Assembly: GCA_012064385.1 (NCBI GenBank)
Contig: QRDG01000964.1
Location: 186,001 to 250,000, forward strand
Length of the DNA: 64,000 bases
Origin: Puccinellia tenuiflora
Taxonomy: Eukaryota > Streptophyta > Magnoliopsida > Poales > Poaceae
Direction of reading: 5' to 3'
The notes below the pieces were generated by a model that saw only the letters and a list, made by a program, of their open reading frames with translations, searched no databases and was not told where the DNA came from. Made by a program: the position numbers and the translations under genes. Of the stretch, positions 40,734 to 52,652 are shown in pieces; the first letter of the stretch is position 1, and every line of letters starts with the position of its first letter.

Positions 40734-43700
40734 ATGCACCCACCCACGGATCGCTCATCCGGACCGTCCATACCCAGTCGATCAAACGATCCTAGTATCC
40801 TACCCACCCGGGCACCCTATCTTCTAGAAGATCCCGACGCCAGATCCAGATCGCCGCTGCCTCTGTCACCTCGCCCCCGATCCCATCTCACCCCCACCTT
40901 CTCTCCCTCTCCCCGATCCAGATCGCCGCCGCCTCTCTCACCTCGCCGCCGCCGTCGCCCCCGCTCCTTCTCCCCCCGCCCAGGCCATCCTCCCTTCCGC
41001 TACCCCTCTTATCACACTCACTCCCCTTCGTCCTCCCGCAGCAGACCGACCATGCCACCCAATCTCATCGGCGACAGATGCACCGCCCCCTAGCAGCTAC
41101 AGAGTCGCGGACGGATGGCTCGCCGGCCCGCGCGTGCTTCCATGCGCGGCACTCCGTCGGGCTGGCCGTACCGCGGTGCCGCGTGGCCTAGGGTTTGCGG
41201 TGAACGTCTCGCCGCAGACGCCTTCCGCGTCGCCGACCAAGGAGCTCGGCTTCCATGTTGTCTGCGACTTCACCCATGATGGCGCTCGTGAGCTCGGTGT
41301 CCAGACCAGCAGACGCTCCTGCTCAACGGACGATGCGTTGATCCATCTCCACCACGCATCCCCCCCTTCCTTCACGCCCCATGACCTCCCGCTCAAACTC
41401 CTCTAACACGCCGCTTCTGTTGAAACAGGAACCCGACTATGGCGACGGCAGATCTTGGGGATGTGGACGGGAACAAGTCCGCCATGTGGCAGAGGATAGC
41501 GTCCGCGGCACTAGGAGCTCGTTGTGGAGGACGTGGACGACGAGGCAGGCGAGCGGAAGGGGCGACGACTCCCCCATCCCCCTCTTTGGTCACCATACAT
41601 TCTCTCCCCATCCCCTATCTCCTAATTCTTTCAATGAGTAATCTGTTTTTTGGTGGCTTGATCATATCTTTGGCCTGAACAAGTTTGTTGCACCTGTCCT
41701 GGTGATAAATTACATGTTTTCATGTTCTTGGAGCATTGGTTGTCAATATAAAAATTTAAATTCAGATGATGCTCTGATGCTATTTACATGTTTTCATGTC
41801 TGTTTGCATGTTTCATGATCTTGCTAGTAGTATTCCTAAGTTATTACTCCCTATCATGCTAGCCTCTGAACGCAATACTATGTCTACCTATGTTTCACCA
41901 TTTTGTTTCTTTGCTCAACTGTTGCTCTGTTATGACTTGGTGAGGTTGGTTTTGTAGAATTTGCACAAACAACATATATTGTCTTGGATTTCTTTGGAGT
42001 ACATATTTGATACTGATAGAAGTTTGTGTACTAATTACTGGTACAAGTTCTGTAGCTTTATGGTATAAATTCATTGCACAATGTAGCAGTCATGTACTAT
42101 CAAAAGATTGCAGGATTTATAAAAAATTCGAGTTCACCCATTTTTGTTTAGAATAATGCACCGACTTGAGATATTTGAAAACCTTGACCCAAAATCCGTG
42201 CCATCACTTTTTCATGCACACTTGATTTTCATTGAGATTAATCCGTATGCACCTATATTGATTTGGTTTGAGCCGCTGCAGCAGCAATATCCTTGATGCT
42301 CATTGACCCCCACTTTTGTTGTCACAGACCTGATGGAAGCATAATGCTTATTGTTAACATGTTGGAGGGCACATCACCCCTGGCCAATGTTGAGTTTACC
42401 GTGCTGCAACTGCAACAGTGTTGTCGTTCCCCGAGGTACCCACCACCCCAACCCGCTGGATAATTCTTGTTGCTTTCTCCCGATGTGTTCTGACATGTGC
42501 GTCCTGAATATGCCTGGCAGATCCTCCACGTTCTATTCGGACTGGTCAGGTCACCGGCGACGCTGCCACAGATCTGGAGCTTCCTTGAGGCAAACTCACG
42601 AGTCCCATTACATCATGCGCTCTTAATCATCTACCAGCATTGCCATGGTTATCGTCCTGCTTACCTACTATTAATTTCAAGCATTTTTCTGTTTGATTGC
42701 AGACCAGGGCACATGTGCTGGTGAGCTCCCTCGTCATCAGCTGGTATGTTTATTTTTGCACTGACTGTGATGTATCATCGTTTCACATGGATTGCTAGAT
42801 AGATAGCATCACTGGTTTATACAAGATGGGGATTTCAGTTCTTCAGAGTTACTCTAAAATCTGAGTTGAGAGGCCTTGCTCTTGCTGTCAAACTGACAAA
42901 AACTGCACTCCTGAAATAATAATGCATGCATGCTTCTGATGCATTTAAGTGTTGTGATGAACCCTTGATAGTAGTTCTATCTCATCTTGAACTGAGCTGC
43001 ACCATCCATCGATCCTGTCTTATTCGTTTTAGTGCATCCCATTTTACCCACTCATGGGTGTTCCTTTGTAAACCTTTAATCTTGTAAATATGATATCATA
43101 TGCTTCTGTAAGTGAACCTTTGTTTCTTTCTAAATGAGTGCACAGAAGTTCAGTTACCTTCTAATAATTATTGATGCATTTTTTCAGTTCATGGATTAGA
43201 AAATAGTCTTCTTCCTTCAGTTGTGACACCCCACTGTTATCTTTATCACCTGATTCCCATGATGCTATTGTTTCGAACTGATATAGTATACTTACAGATT
43301 GCTGGCAGATAGTACTAGTATTCACTGATAGCAATTCTTCTTTTGCTTGTTATACTGCTATTTATGCACACCGACTGTCTATTGTTGGTCTGTTACCAAT
43401 GTCCAAGGTTCTGAGGTTCTAGGATGTGTTTTACTAGTCTCTATGAATATTTACTATGGTGAATACACTCATATTAATACTCAATTTTCCTTGCTGTGTA
43501 CCAGAGTGTTTTGCCTACCTATTTGCTCGATCATTCTTTTTATTGTGACGTATTTAAATCCTTTGTGCTCTCAATTTTTTCTCTCTTGGCAGGCATACTT
43601 CCACTGATAGGTGATGTTTACAGAAGTTGGAAGAGGAAGACAACAAAGACCTGGGATATTTATGTTCATCTACTAGTGTCTTTTTCATTGTGCTGTTATT

Positions 43701-43740
43701 TGTGTTCATGTAAATTTTCTGTTTATGGGTTCATCTAAAG
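40734..43740 (+). other. Spliced gene-like segment carried in the 8.1-kb CACTA
   Basis: It begins with a GC-rich, CpG-dense part (40780-41640) like a grass gene leader, including a duplicated GATCCAGATCGCCGC-GCCTC unit. Farther on, exon-like pieces are bounded by good splice signals: TTGTCACAG|42328 ... CCCGAG 42435|GTACCC (36 codons, open in one frame); TGGCAG|42521; a possible 18-base exon GATTGCAG|42703-42720|GTGAGC; CTTGGCAG|43593. Between them the sequence is T-rich and intron-like. I do not recognise a protein; frames are not continuous across all joins. It may be a captured host gene fragment or a non-coding transcript. Confidence 0.35.
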
Positions 43741-44139
43741 TTGGGAGATGCTACTATGTAAACATAAGATAATAATTTATGTGACAATGACTTCAATTCG
43801 ACCTGGGATATTGTGTTATGTGATTTGAATTCCTGTTTTGATATGAGTTTGGGCTAAATATCTATTTACTGGACAAATTAATTGGGCTGTAAAAGGCCAC
43901 AGCCCAACCATTATTGTGCTCTTTTCTAAATTCAATTTTGGAAAATAAAAAAGAAATTTACTGAAAACGTCAAATGACTGTAAAAAGGCCAAGGCCCATA
44001 AAATAAAGGGGATAAAATAATGATTTTGGCCTGTTAATTTGACCAGAAATAAGAGAAAAAAAACACTAAATGGGCCGCATTATTGGGCTCGGCCCGTGTG
44101 GTGAAGTTGTATGGACTGGGCTGAGTCTGATCTATGACC

Positions 44140-44400
44140 TTATAATTTAGTCATAAATTTGCCACGTCAGCTTCGCCACGTAGGATCTGATGTGGACTGG
44201 TCAGACAGCTAATGACCAAAACAATTGGTCATATAATTATGACCCTCTTATTTGGTCATAAGCGGTTATGACCAATCCACTAAAAAGGTCATTATGGATC
44301 GTTTAAGACGCTCGGTATGTGACTATCAGTTTTTGGTCATAAAAAGGTCATAAATGAGAAATAATGACCTTTTAGTGACCAAAATAGAGGGTCATTAACG
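44140..44400. repeat. Right subterminal ATGACC repeats of the 8.1-kb CACTA
   Basis: AATGACCAAAACAATTGGTCAT and similar facing pairs, matching the left array at 36340-36540. Confidence 0.75.
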
Positions 44401-44418
44401 AGCATATTTCTTGTAGTG

Positions 44419-45240
44419 CCTCATGCTGCATGTGAGCGGGAAAATATTTTGCAAGAAAAACATCAAGCAATTCATGAGGACTTTTTATGGATCCATAAGG
44501 TAAAGCATTATACCACGCTTTGGCATCATCTTTTAATGAGAAAGGAAACAACTTTACTAAATAGTAACGCTGTATCTTTTTATCATCAGAAAATAGAAGG
44601 CTAAGCGAAGCTAATTCATTCATGTGTTCTACAGCATTGTCATCCTTAGTTCCACAAAAAGGATCAGATTCAACATTAGATATGAGTGAAAGATCAATAG
44701 AGAAATTAAAATTATCATCTTTAATGCATATGGGAGAAGTAGCTAACTCTGGATCAGGTGTAAAATAATTCTTAACAGCATGTTTTTCAAGCAATTTCCT
44801 CAAAGCATCAGGATCTTTAGAAGTAGAACAGTCCATATATTGTCTAATAAACTCATCATTAAGATCAATGTAGGAATCATCAGGATACCTACTCTCATAA
44901 TTATATGGATTAGGAGAGCTAACAGGTGTAGTAAGATTTTCATTGGGTATTGTAATTTCTTCGGACCTAGTGACAAGAGATTCTAAAAAGGGGCCTAAAG
45001 AACCAGCATCATCAAGCACATCAGAAGCATCATCAAATTCATCAGAAGCAGCAGCAGACTCAGAAAGCAAAGCATCAACAGTAGGACGAGCGTTCACAGG
45101 TGGTGTAACAAGTTGACTTAAAACAGTAGGTGAATCAAGAGTAGCTTTAGAGTTCAGAGTAGTACCTTTCCTTGTGGTGGAAGGCAGTATTGGAAACTTA
45201 GGATCTCGTTTACCCTTTATGATGAAGAGTAAATTACAGC
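44419..45240 (-). pseudogene. gag of element B, 5' part
   Basis: Minus-strand frame reading KRDPKFPILPSTTRK, then an acidic Ser-rich region, YDDSYID-like and KDPDALRKLLEKHAVKNYF residues, and the Gag core FPFSLKDDAKAWYNALP ... HELLDVFLAKYFPAHMQHEA. It is cut by the CACTA at 44418 and resumes at 36324. It begins about 50 bp after the primer site. No ATG stands at the expected start (ATA there), so initiation is unclear. Confidence 0.75.
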
Positions 45241-45282
45241 AGACAGAAAAACTCCCAGGTGAATTTATAAATAGAGCTATGC

Positions 45283-45300
45283 TCCCCGGCAACGGCACTA
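45283..45300 (-). other. Primer binding site of element B
   Basis: Minus strand TAGTGCCGTTGCCGGGGA, two changes from the tRNA-Asp-type site at 1456-1473. It lies beside the inner end of the 5' LTR. Confidence 0.75.
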
Positions 45301-45311
45301 GAAAATAGTCT

Positions 45312-46027
45312 TGATGACCCACAAGTGTAGGGGATCGCAACAGTCTTCGCGGGTAGTTTGACCCTAATTTATTGATTCGACACAAGGGGAGCCAAAGAAT
45401 ATTTATAAGCCTTAGCAGTTGAGTTGTCAATTCAACCACACCTGAAAAGGATTTCTCTCAAAGCAATTTATCAGTAGTAACAGTGATTTGATGGCAGCAG
45501 TAGAATAGTAACAGCAGTTGTAAAATAAAGACATCAATGATTACGGTAAAAGTAATGATTGTAAACAGCGGGATTAGAACACCGTAGGCATAGGGACAGA
45601 TAGACGGGCGTTGCATGAATAGGATAGCTCATGAAATGAACATAACTAAGCACGAAGCAAATAAACATATAAATAGCATCCAAGTATCAAACAATCATAG
45701 GCATGTATTCCTAAATTAGTCGTACGTGCTTGTAATAAGAACTTGCATGGCATCTTTTGTCCTTCCATCCGGTTTCAGCCCGGCCAATTAAGGAACAAAT
45801 GGCAATTAAGGTGTTCCTTTTAATATAACACCGGATCAAAGCATTAACACACAATGAATACATGTAACCCTCGAGTTGCCAACCATTCCCATAGATGTCC
45901 CCGTTTCTGTCACTCGGGGTCTCCGGTTCCGGTTGACAACAAGTGCATACAACTAGTAGATAGGATCCAAACAACAATTATACTCATGCAAACATAAGTG
46001 TTCAGATCTGAAAACATGGCACCCGGG
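45312..46027 (-). mobile_element. 5' LTR of element B, inner part
   Basis: Minus-strand LTR end GTGGGTCATCA at 45312. It matches 29738-30295 of the 3' LTR (CAGTAGTAACAGTGATTTGA onward) until ACCCGGG at 46027, where the Copia element begins. Confidence 0.8.
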
Positions 46028-47943
46028 TGACGGGGGTCGCAGCATGGAAAACAAAAATTTTCTACGCGGCAAAGCGGAATAAACCCCAAGGATCTAGATC
46101 TACGAGATGAAGATAGCGAAGATGAGATCCAATCTCTTACCCTCGAAGATCAACAAACGCGTTTTGTCGGTGCAGGGGTTGGCTAGTCGATCCCCGCAAC
46201 TAGACTCGTCTAGTCGCGAGGAGATGTATTATCCTCGAGATCCAATCCGGTGAAGTGCAGCAACGGGCAGCACCTCCGCGGCGTCCACACGTACAGCTCG
46301 ATGAAGACGTCGACTCCTTGATCCCGCAAGCGAGACGACGTGGCCTTGATGATCTCAGCAGCACGACGGTAGTGCCGGTGACGATGACGATCTCCGCGAG
46401 CAGGGCTTCGCCAAGCCAAGCAAGAGGAGAGGGAGAGGAGCAAGGTGGCGCAGCAGCCCTAGGGCATAGGGGTGGTGCGGCTATGGTGTGGAGAGGTGGA
46501 GGTGCGGCAGCCCTTCGGGGAGAAGAGGTGGCGCACTAGGGCTAGATGGGAAGAGGGGGGTGCGGCTAGGGGGGAGGTGCGGCTGCCTCCAAGGGGTGTG
46601 TTGCGCCCCCCCCTTCCCCTCCTTTATATAGGTGGCGGCTAGGTCAAGGGGAGGGGGCCGGCCGGCCCCTCCTTGCTTGCCCCCCAAGTTGGAGTCCAAC
46701 AAGGACTCCTCCTTGGGCCCTTTCCTAAAGGGGTGGGAGCCCACCTCCTAGTCCAACTAGGAGTGGGACTCCCCTCCTATGCCGCACCAGCCCATGGGCT
46801 TAGGTGGTGCGCCCCACCAAGTGGTGGCAGCACCCCTTTGCACCATGTGGGCCCCATACAAATTATGCGGTCCCACTTCTAGACTCTTCTAGAACATTCC
46901 GGAACCTTCCGGTACCCTTTAAATAATTTCCGGAACTTTTCCGAAACCTCCGGAAACCACTTTCCATATATGAATCTTATTCTCCGGACTCCTCCGGAAC
47001 TCCTCGTGATGTCCAGGATCCCATCCGAGACTCCGAATCACCATTCGTTCACGTCATCATTTAATTCATCGCAAAACCTAATTTCATCGGAACGTTAAGT
47101 GTGTGACCCTACGGGTTCGAGAATGCATAGACATGATCATATCAATAATTAATAGCGGGACCGGGATGTCCATATTAATTCCTATACACTCAACGAAAAC
47201 CTTTTCTCGATTGAACCACGATGCCGGAGATTCAATTAATCTCATATACGATTCCCTTTGTCTCACGATATTTTACTTGCCCGAGATATAATCGTTGACA
47301 TCCCCATGTCTAGTTTAATCTCGTTACCGGCAAGTTCTCTTTACTCGTCCATAATATAGGATCCCGGTGATTACAACTTAATCACATGTCTGCAGACTCT
47401 TGATGCTATATTACCGAGAAGGCCTGGAGATATCTTCTCCGTCACATGGAGGGACAAATTCCACTCTCGATTCATATCACCCAACAACCCACCATCGGAG
47501 ATACCTGAAAGCCACCTTTATAATCACCCAGTTACGAAGTGACGTTTGATGTCCACAAAGTATTCCTCCGGTGAACGGGAGTGATATAATCTCATGGTCT
47601 AAGGAAACTATATTTGGCATATTAAAAGTGTTGACAACAAAACTTTTGTGACACGATTAATTGCAACTCTTTATTTGGGTCATGTCCATCACACCATTAC
47701 TCCTAATGATATGACTCCGTTATCAAGTGACTATAACAAGTCCATAGTTAGGAAACTCTAACTATCTCTTGATCAACGAACTAGTCCTGTAGAGGCTCAC
47801 TAGGGACTCCGGGGTGTTCATATTCCACACATGTATTATGTTTCCATTTAATACAATTATAGCATGGATAATAAACTATTATCATAAACTTGAATATGCT
47901 TAATAAACCATTTTATTATTGCCTCTAGGGCATATTCCCAACA
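46028..47943 (-). repeat. 3' LTR of the Copia element
   Basis: It is preceded (minus strand) by the polypurine-like GTGCAAGTGGGAGAC at 47958-47944. It contains a GC-rich U3/R-like part at 46240-46740 with TTTATATAGG (46622-46631), whose complement CCTATATAAA is a likely TATA box. Frames such as 46255-46539 repeat in the other LTR and are not genes. Confidence 0.85.
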
Positions 47944-47958
47944 GTCTCCCACTTGCAC

Positions 47959-50640
47959 TAGAGTCAATAATCTAGTTTACATTTCTGCGATCCAACACCC
48001 ATGGAGTCTCACTCATGAAGTCTCAGTGCTGATCATGTTTGCTTGTGGAAGAGGTTCCGTCCGTACTCTGTACCTTTACAGTTCTTTATGTCCTTTGCAA
48101 AATTGTAACTGTCACCTAAATTGACATTACTTTATCATCACATGATAAACTTCTTATCATCCCATGATAAAACCATTATCATATAATGTATATAATATGT
48201 TTGGTTATAGAGTGAGGTACTCATATCCTTTCATGCCTATATGTATGTTCAGTCAAAAAGGACTTTCCCACAACATATGCATCTGGAACTCACTCAATCT
48301 TGAAACAACTTTCTCAAACCAAAATATTATATCTTATTTCAATCCTTGAATTAACCATATACTCCTATATGTTGTAGACTTAACAAATCAACAGTGAACC
48401 TTGTCACTTTGATATTTCCGATCATGCTTTCGCTGTGCTACTCTGATATTAAGAGATCCCTAATTTAGTCTGGCTTTATGACTTCAACCAAGTCCACCAT
48501 TTTCTAAATTTATCTCAATCTCATGAAAAATGACTCCTCATTCAACATGTTCTTACAATTAAGAACTTGGGCCACATATCGTCACATACAAACATATGGT
48601 TCTTATATGTTGAGATCTATGAACAATTCATATTGAATTCCAACATATCCTCCAACCATCAATTTTGTACTGAGTTCTCTAACTCAATGCTTCACCTATA
48701 TATCACAATGAGATGAACCATTCTTCTCTTGTTTCATTTTGAACTCCTTCAAAAATATTTAGGTTAAACATCTGACTTTAATGTTTATCAAACTTATCTA
48801 TCCTCCATAGATACATTCATCTACATGAATATTTGACGTTCAAACTAACTTCATAAGTTATGCATTGGTCCATGATAACATTTACAACATTTATGAAATC
48901 TCCATTTCATTCAAACACTATGTTGTAAACTCCCACTCAAATATACCTCATACACATATTAAATTGTGAAAACACAGTGGCTCCCACTCAGAAATATGTT
49001 ATCTTTATATTTGACCATGATTAACTAGCTCCCACTCAAACATATGTCACCACATATTTTGATTATGGAAATTAATTTCTGCTCTAACTTAATATATGTC
49101 ACCACATATCTTAATTAGATCTCACTCAGTTTCTTATGCACTTTCTCGACACTTTGGACTCCTCCAAAACTCTTAACTCTTAAGATTCGAGAACTCATAT
49201 ACGAAACACCAGCACTTTGCTAGCTCTAAGTTTTATTTATTCCACGCAAACTCTTTTGCCAAAACAAATATGTGAAACATCCTTTTCACAAAATCAAGTA
49301 ACGATTACTTTATGATTTAAACTTAAATTGGAATGACTCTTAGTCACTTTCGTATTTAAAGTTTCTATTTCTTCTTTTGTAGTTTTGTAGGTGTGTCTTG
49401 TTTCTCAAACATGACAAGCAAATCATGAATATTATTTTGCAACTTTTGACAAAATTCATATTCTTGAAACCTACATCTCTTTAGACAAGCAAAACCATAA
49501 TTCAATGATCACCATCATCAAAAACCCTTTATGTGTCAAGTTTTAACCAACATAGCACTTTACATATGTGCCACTTGATACATAAACATGCAAGGTTTAA
49601 TCTTTCTAAACTCATTCCAACAATTCTTTTATCCATGAAACCATTTCACGATAAAACCACTAAAATACATAACACAACCAAACGCATTGGTTTGTTCCTT
49701 TTAGTCTCACATTGTGGAATCTCTATTCATAATCTCATATGAACATTCTACAAAACTTTATTTGCTTTGGCTTTTAATTATCTCATAATTATTGAAACCA
49801 CTATTTCACATAACTCATATGCAAAATGCAAATCATTAAATAGATCCTTTATTTAAAACAGAGTGTTATCAAAATAAATCTAAATGATACTAATGAAACC
49901 TTAAAACCAAGAACCCTTTGTTTATGACCACATAATATCAAATATAATGTGACTACAATACTTTAGGTTTATCAAAAAAAACCTTTTGAATAATCTCTAA
50001 ATATTGTAATTTGTGATAACACTTGTCACAAGTCACCATACTAAACAATAACTCAAATATTTTGTCTCTTTTGATCAAATCGAAAAGACTCAATTATCTT
50101 GTTAACTTAATATCCTTTACTTCCTTGATCTTATCATGACATGAATAAATACTCCTATTTACTCATTCACGATAAAACAATGATGTCTTTTATTTACTGA
50201 AAAATACAACCAACACTTGTGTTTATTTTCAGCAACTCATGGCATTTTCAGAAAATGGCATTTTTAATCACACTACTTAGTGATGCGCATCTAGATGCTC
50301 TTCAGCACTAATAGCACAATTAAAACAAATCTCATCATTAAGTATTGGATAATTTAGCATGTCTTTATTTTATAAGTGTTTAACTAATTATCGTTTAAAT
50401 CTAGCAAAGGACAATAATCTCATAATCGAAACGTGATCTCCAAAAAGGATTACTCATGAAAATAGAACAACCACTTGTCTTTAACATGAATGACCGTCTC
50501 ACAAACCGAGACACACTAATTTAAGATCACACTTAATTCGATTACAAAACTTATTCAAATCCTCTAATTTAAAACGATAAATGTAGAAGTAGAACATCGC
50601 CAGCATCAACTCCTTGATTGCCATCTTCCCGCGAAATCCA
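47959..50640 (-). other. AT-rich interior of the Copia element, no pol
   Basis: This is 2.7 kb where protease, integrase and reverse transcriptase would lie. No frame longer than about 70 codons occurs and none has pol motifs. Words such as CTCCCACTCAAA-ATATG recur near 48925-49120 and CATATGTCACCACATAT twice (49043, 49086). The content resembles a LARD-like filler. Confidence 0.6.
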
Positions 50641-50674
50641 CTCAGTCCCTCCATGCACTTCTCAAACGGCAGGC

Positions 50675-51390
50675 CCTGTTTTCATAAAACAGCACAAGTA
50701 TCAAATACTTAGCTCACCACAAGTGTAAATGGGACATTTAAACATTTATAACTAGTATATCAAAATATACCTTCTGCGTTGACTACCTCTCCTGCTATGG
50801 GTTCCACTTTAACTTGACTCAGCTGGGAAATGAACTCACAGAAAGTGATCGAATCCCTTCCCATGACATAGTTCTTCACATAATCCTTATAGCTGGGGGG
50901 GAAGCGAACGCAGCACCCCATCTATTGCCATCTCGTCAGTTATTTCATGGTTCCAAACATCCACCATAGTATAATACAGCCGGTGCATCTTACTTAGGTG
51001 CTGTTCCAAGCAAGTGTTTTCTTCCATCTTAGTTGAAAGAAATTCATCCAGGCATTCAAACCTTGCAACTCTAACTTGTGCTATGAACCTTTGTTTCAGC
51101 TCATCGACAATCTCCATTGCGCTCAAGTTTCCAAATTGCCTACCAAGGTTAGAATCCATGAAGGTGCATATCAGCCACTCGACTCTCAAGTAGGTGGTCT
51201 TTTGATCGTACCACTCCATATACCCTTCGTAGTCAACAGTAACATCAGGGCGTTTTTCTAAAGCTTCATCTATCACGTAGAGCTCATCATTGGCGAATAG
51301 GGCTTCTCTCAGACGCATGTACCACTCAGCAAAGTTTGACCCATCGAGACGCAGCTCCTCAGCTAGAAACATACTACTGTAGTCTCCCAT
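50675..51390 (-). pseudogene. Copia Gag, frameshifted, with a candidate 3' intron
   Basis: The start at 51390 reads MGDYSSMFLAEELRLDGSNF, then WYMRLREALFANDELYVIDE and further helices (EWLICTFMDSNLGRQF, LSKMHRLYYTMVDVWNHEIT), typical of Copia Gag (UBN2-like). At a run of C (G-run 50896-50902 on the plus strand) the frame breaks after VLRSLPPQL; the natural continuation YKDYVKNYVMGRDSITFCEF is in another frame. It then reaches a donor GAAG|GTATAT at 50771/50770 and an acceptor AAAACAG ending at 50676, with GLPFEKCMEG after it. Gag would form the particle. Confidence 0.72.
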
Positions 51391-52638
51391 GATCTACAAG
51401 GATTTTGCAAAGACATCTTTAGGACACTTGTTTATGATAATTTTAGTTCAATTTAATCAAATTAACGAACTCCCACTAAACTCAACATCTCTCCGGTTGA
51501 TTAGTGACACACGATCCAAATCCACTACACCACCACCGATCATCACGTGAGATGATGTAGTTTCAATGGTGAACAACTCAGTGTTGATCATATCATTCAT
51601 ATGACTCGTGTTTAACCTTTCGGTTCCGTGTTCCCGAGGCCATGTCTGTACATGCTAGGCTCGTCAAGACAACCGTAGTATTTCTGCTTGTGCAAACTGG
51701 CTTGCACCCGTTGTATGTGAACGTTGAATCTATCACACCCGATCATCACGTGATGCTTCGAAACGACGAACTTTCGCAACGGCGCATACTAGGGGAGAAC
51801 ACTTAATTATCTTGATATTAACTTGAGAGATCACCTTATCATGCTACCGTCGCGATCACATCTAAGCATAACAATAAGGTGCATAAAAGGGATTAACATC
51901 ACATGCAATTCATAATTGTGATATGATATGGCCTTTCTTCATATGCTCTTAGATCTCCATCTTCAAAGCACCGGCAAGATCTCCATCTCCGGCATGATCT
52001 CCATCATCTTGGCGCCATCACCATGGTTGTCCACCAACTATTGCAACTACAACTAATGCTACTCTTAGCAATAAAGCAAAGCAATTACATGGTGATTTCA
52101 TTGACACGCAGGTCACATAAAATAATAGACAACCATATGGCTCCTGCCGGTTGCCGTACTCGTCGACATGCAAGTCGCGAAAAATATTACAAACATGATC
52201 ATTGCATACATTATCACAAATCACATTGGCCATATCACATCACTTGACCCCCTCTGCAAAAACAAGTTAGACGCCTCTACTTTGTTTATGCAAATTTTAC
52301 GTGGCTTGGGTCAACGAGATAGAACCGTTCTAATCTACGCAAAACCACAACGGTGATATAATAGTTGCTTATTTACTCATCCTTTTGAAAGGCCTTCCAT
52401 TGAAAATTGCATCCTCACTAAAGCAAGAGAAACAGACACCCGCCAGCCACTTATGCAAAACAAGTTGCATGTCAGTCGTGGAACCGGTCTCTCGTGCGTG
52501 GACGAGTAAGGTTGGTCCGGGCCGCTTCAATCTCACAATACCGCAAAGATGCAAAGTGCACGCGAGAAGGTAGCAACATAAAATATCAACGCCCACAACT
52601 CCTTGTGTTCTAATCGCATCAACACCTACGAAGATCTA

Positions 52639-52651
52639 GGCTCTGATACCA
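52639..52651 (-). other. Primer binding site of the Copia element, initiator tRNA-Met type
   Basis: Minus strand TGGTATCAGAGCC, one base from the 5' LTR end at 52653. Confidence 0.85.
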
Positions 52652-52652
52652 C

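Larger units (their letters stand above)
36325..44418. mobile_element. Non-autonomous CACTA-type transposon, 8.1 kb
   Basis: It starts CACTACAAGAAATATGCTCG and ends with the inverse CGAGCATATTTCTTGTAGTG. The three bases CCT flank both ends (36322-36324 and 44419-44421) as target duplication. It interrupts the gag of element B, whose coding sequence continues across. GGTCATAA/ATGACC motifs crowd both ends. I find no transposase domain inside. It contains a possible Pol III unit (36952-37031), a tandem array (37540-40330) and a spliced gene-like segment (40734-43740). Confidence 0.88.

Noticed and set aside
46210..46744. Frames in the Copia LTR, duplicated at 52835-53369
   Set aside because: They repeat because the LTR repeats. 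GC-rich U3/R composition explains them; no start context or domain.
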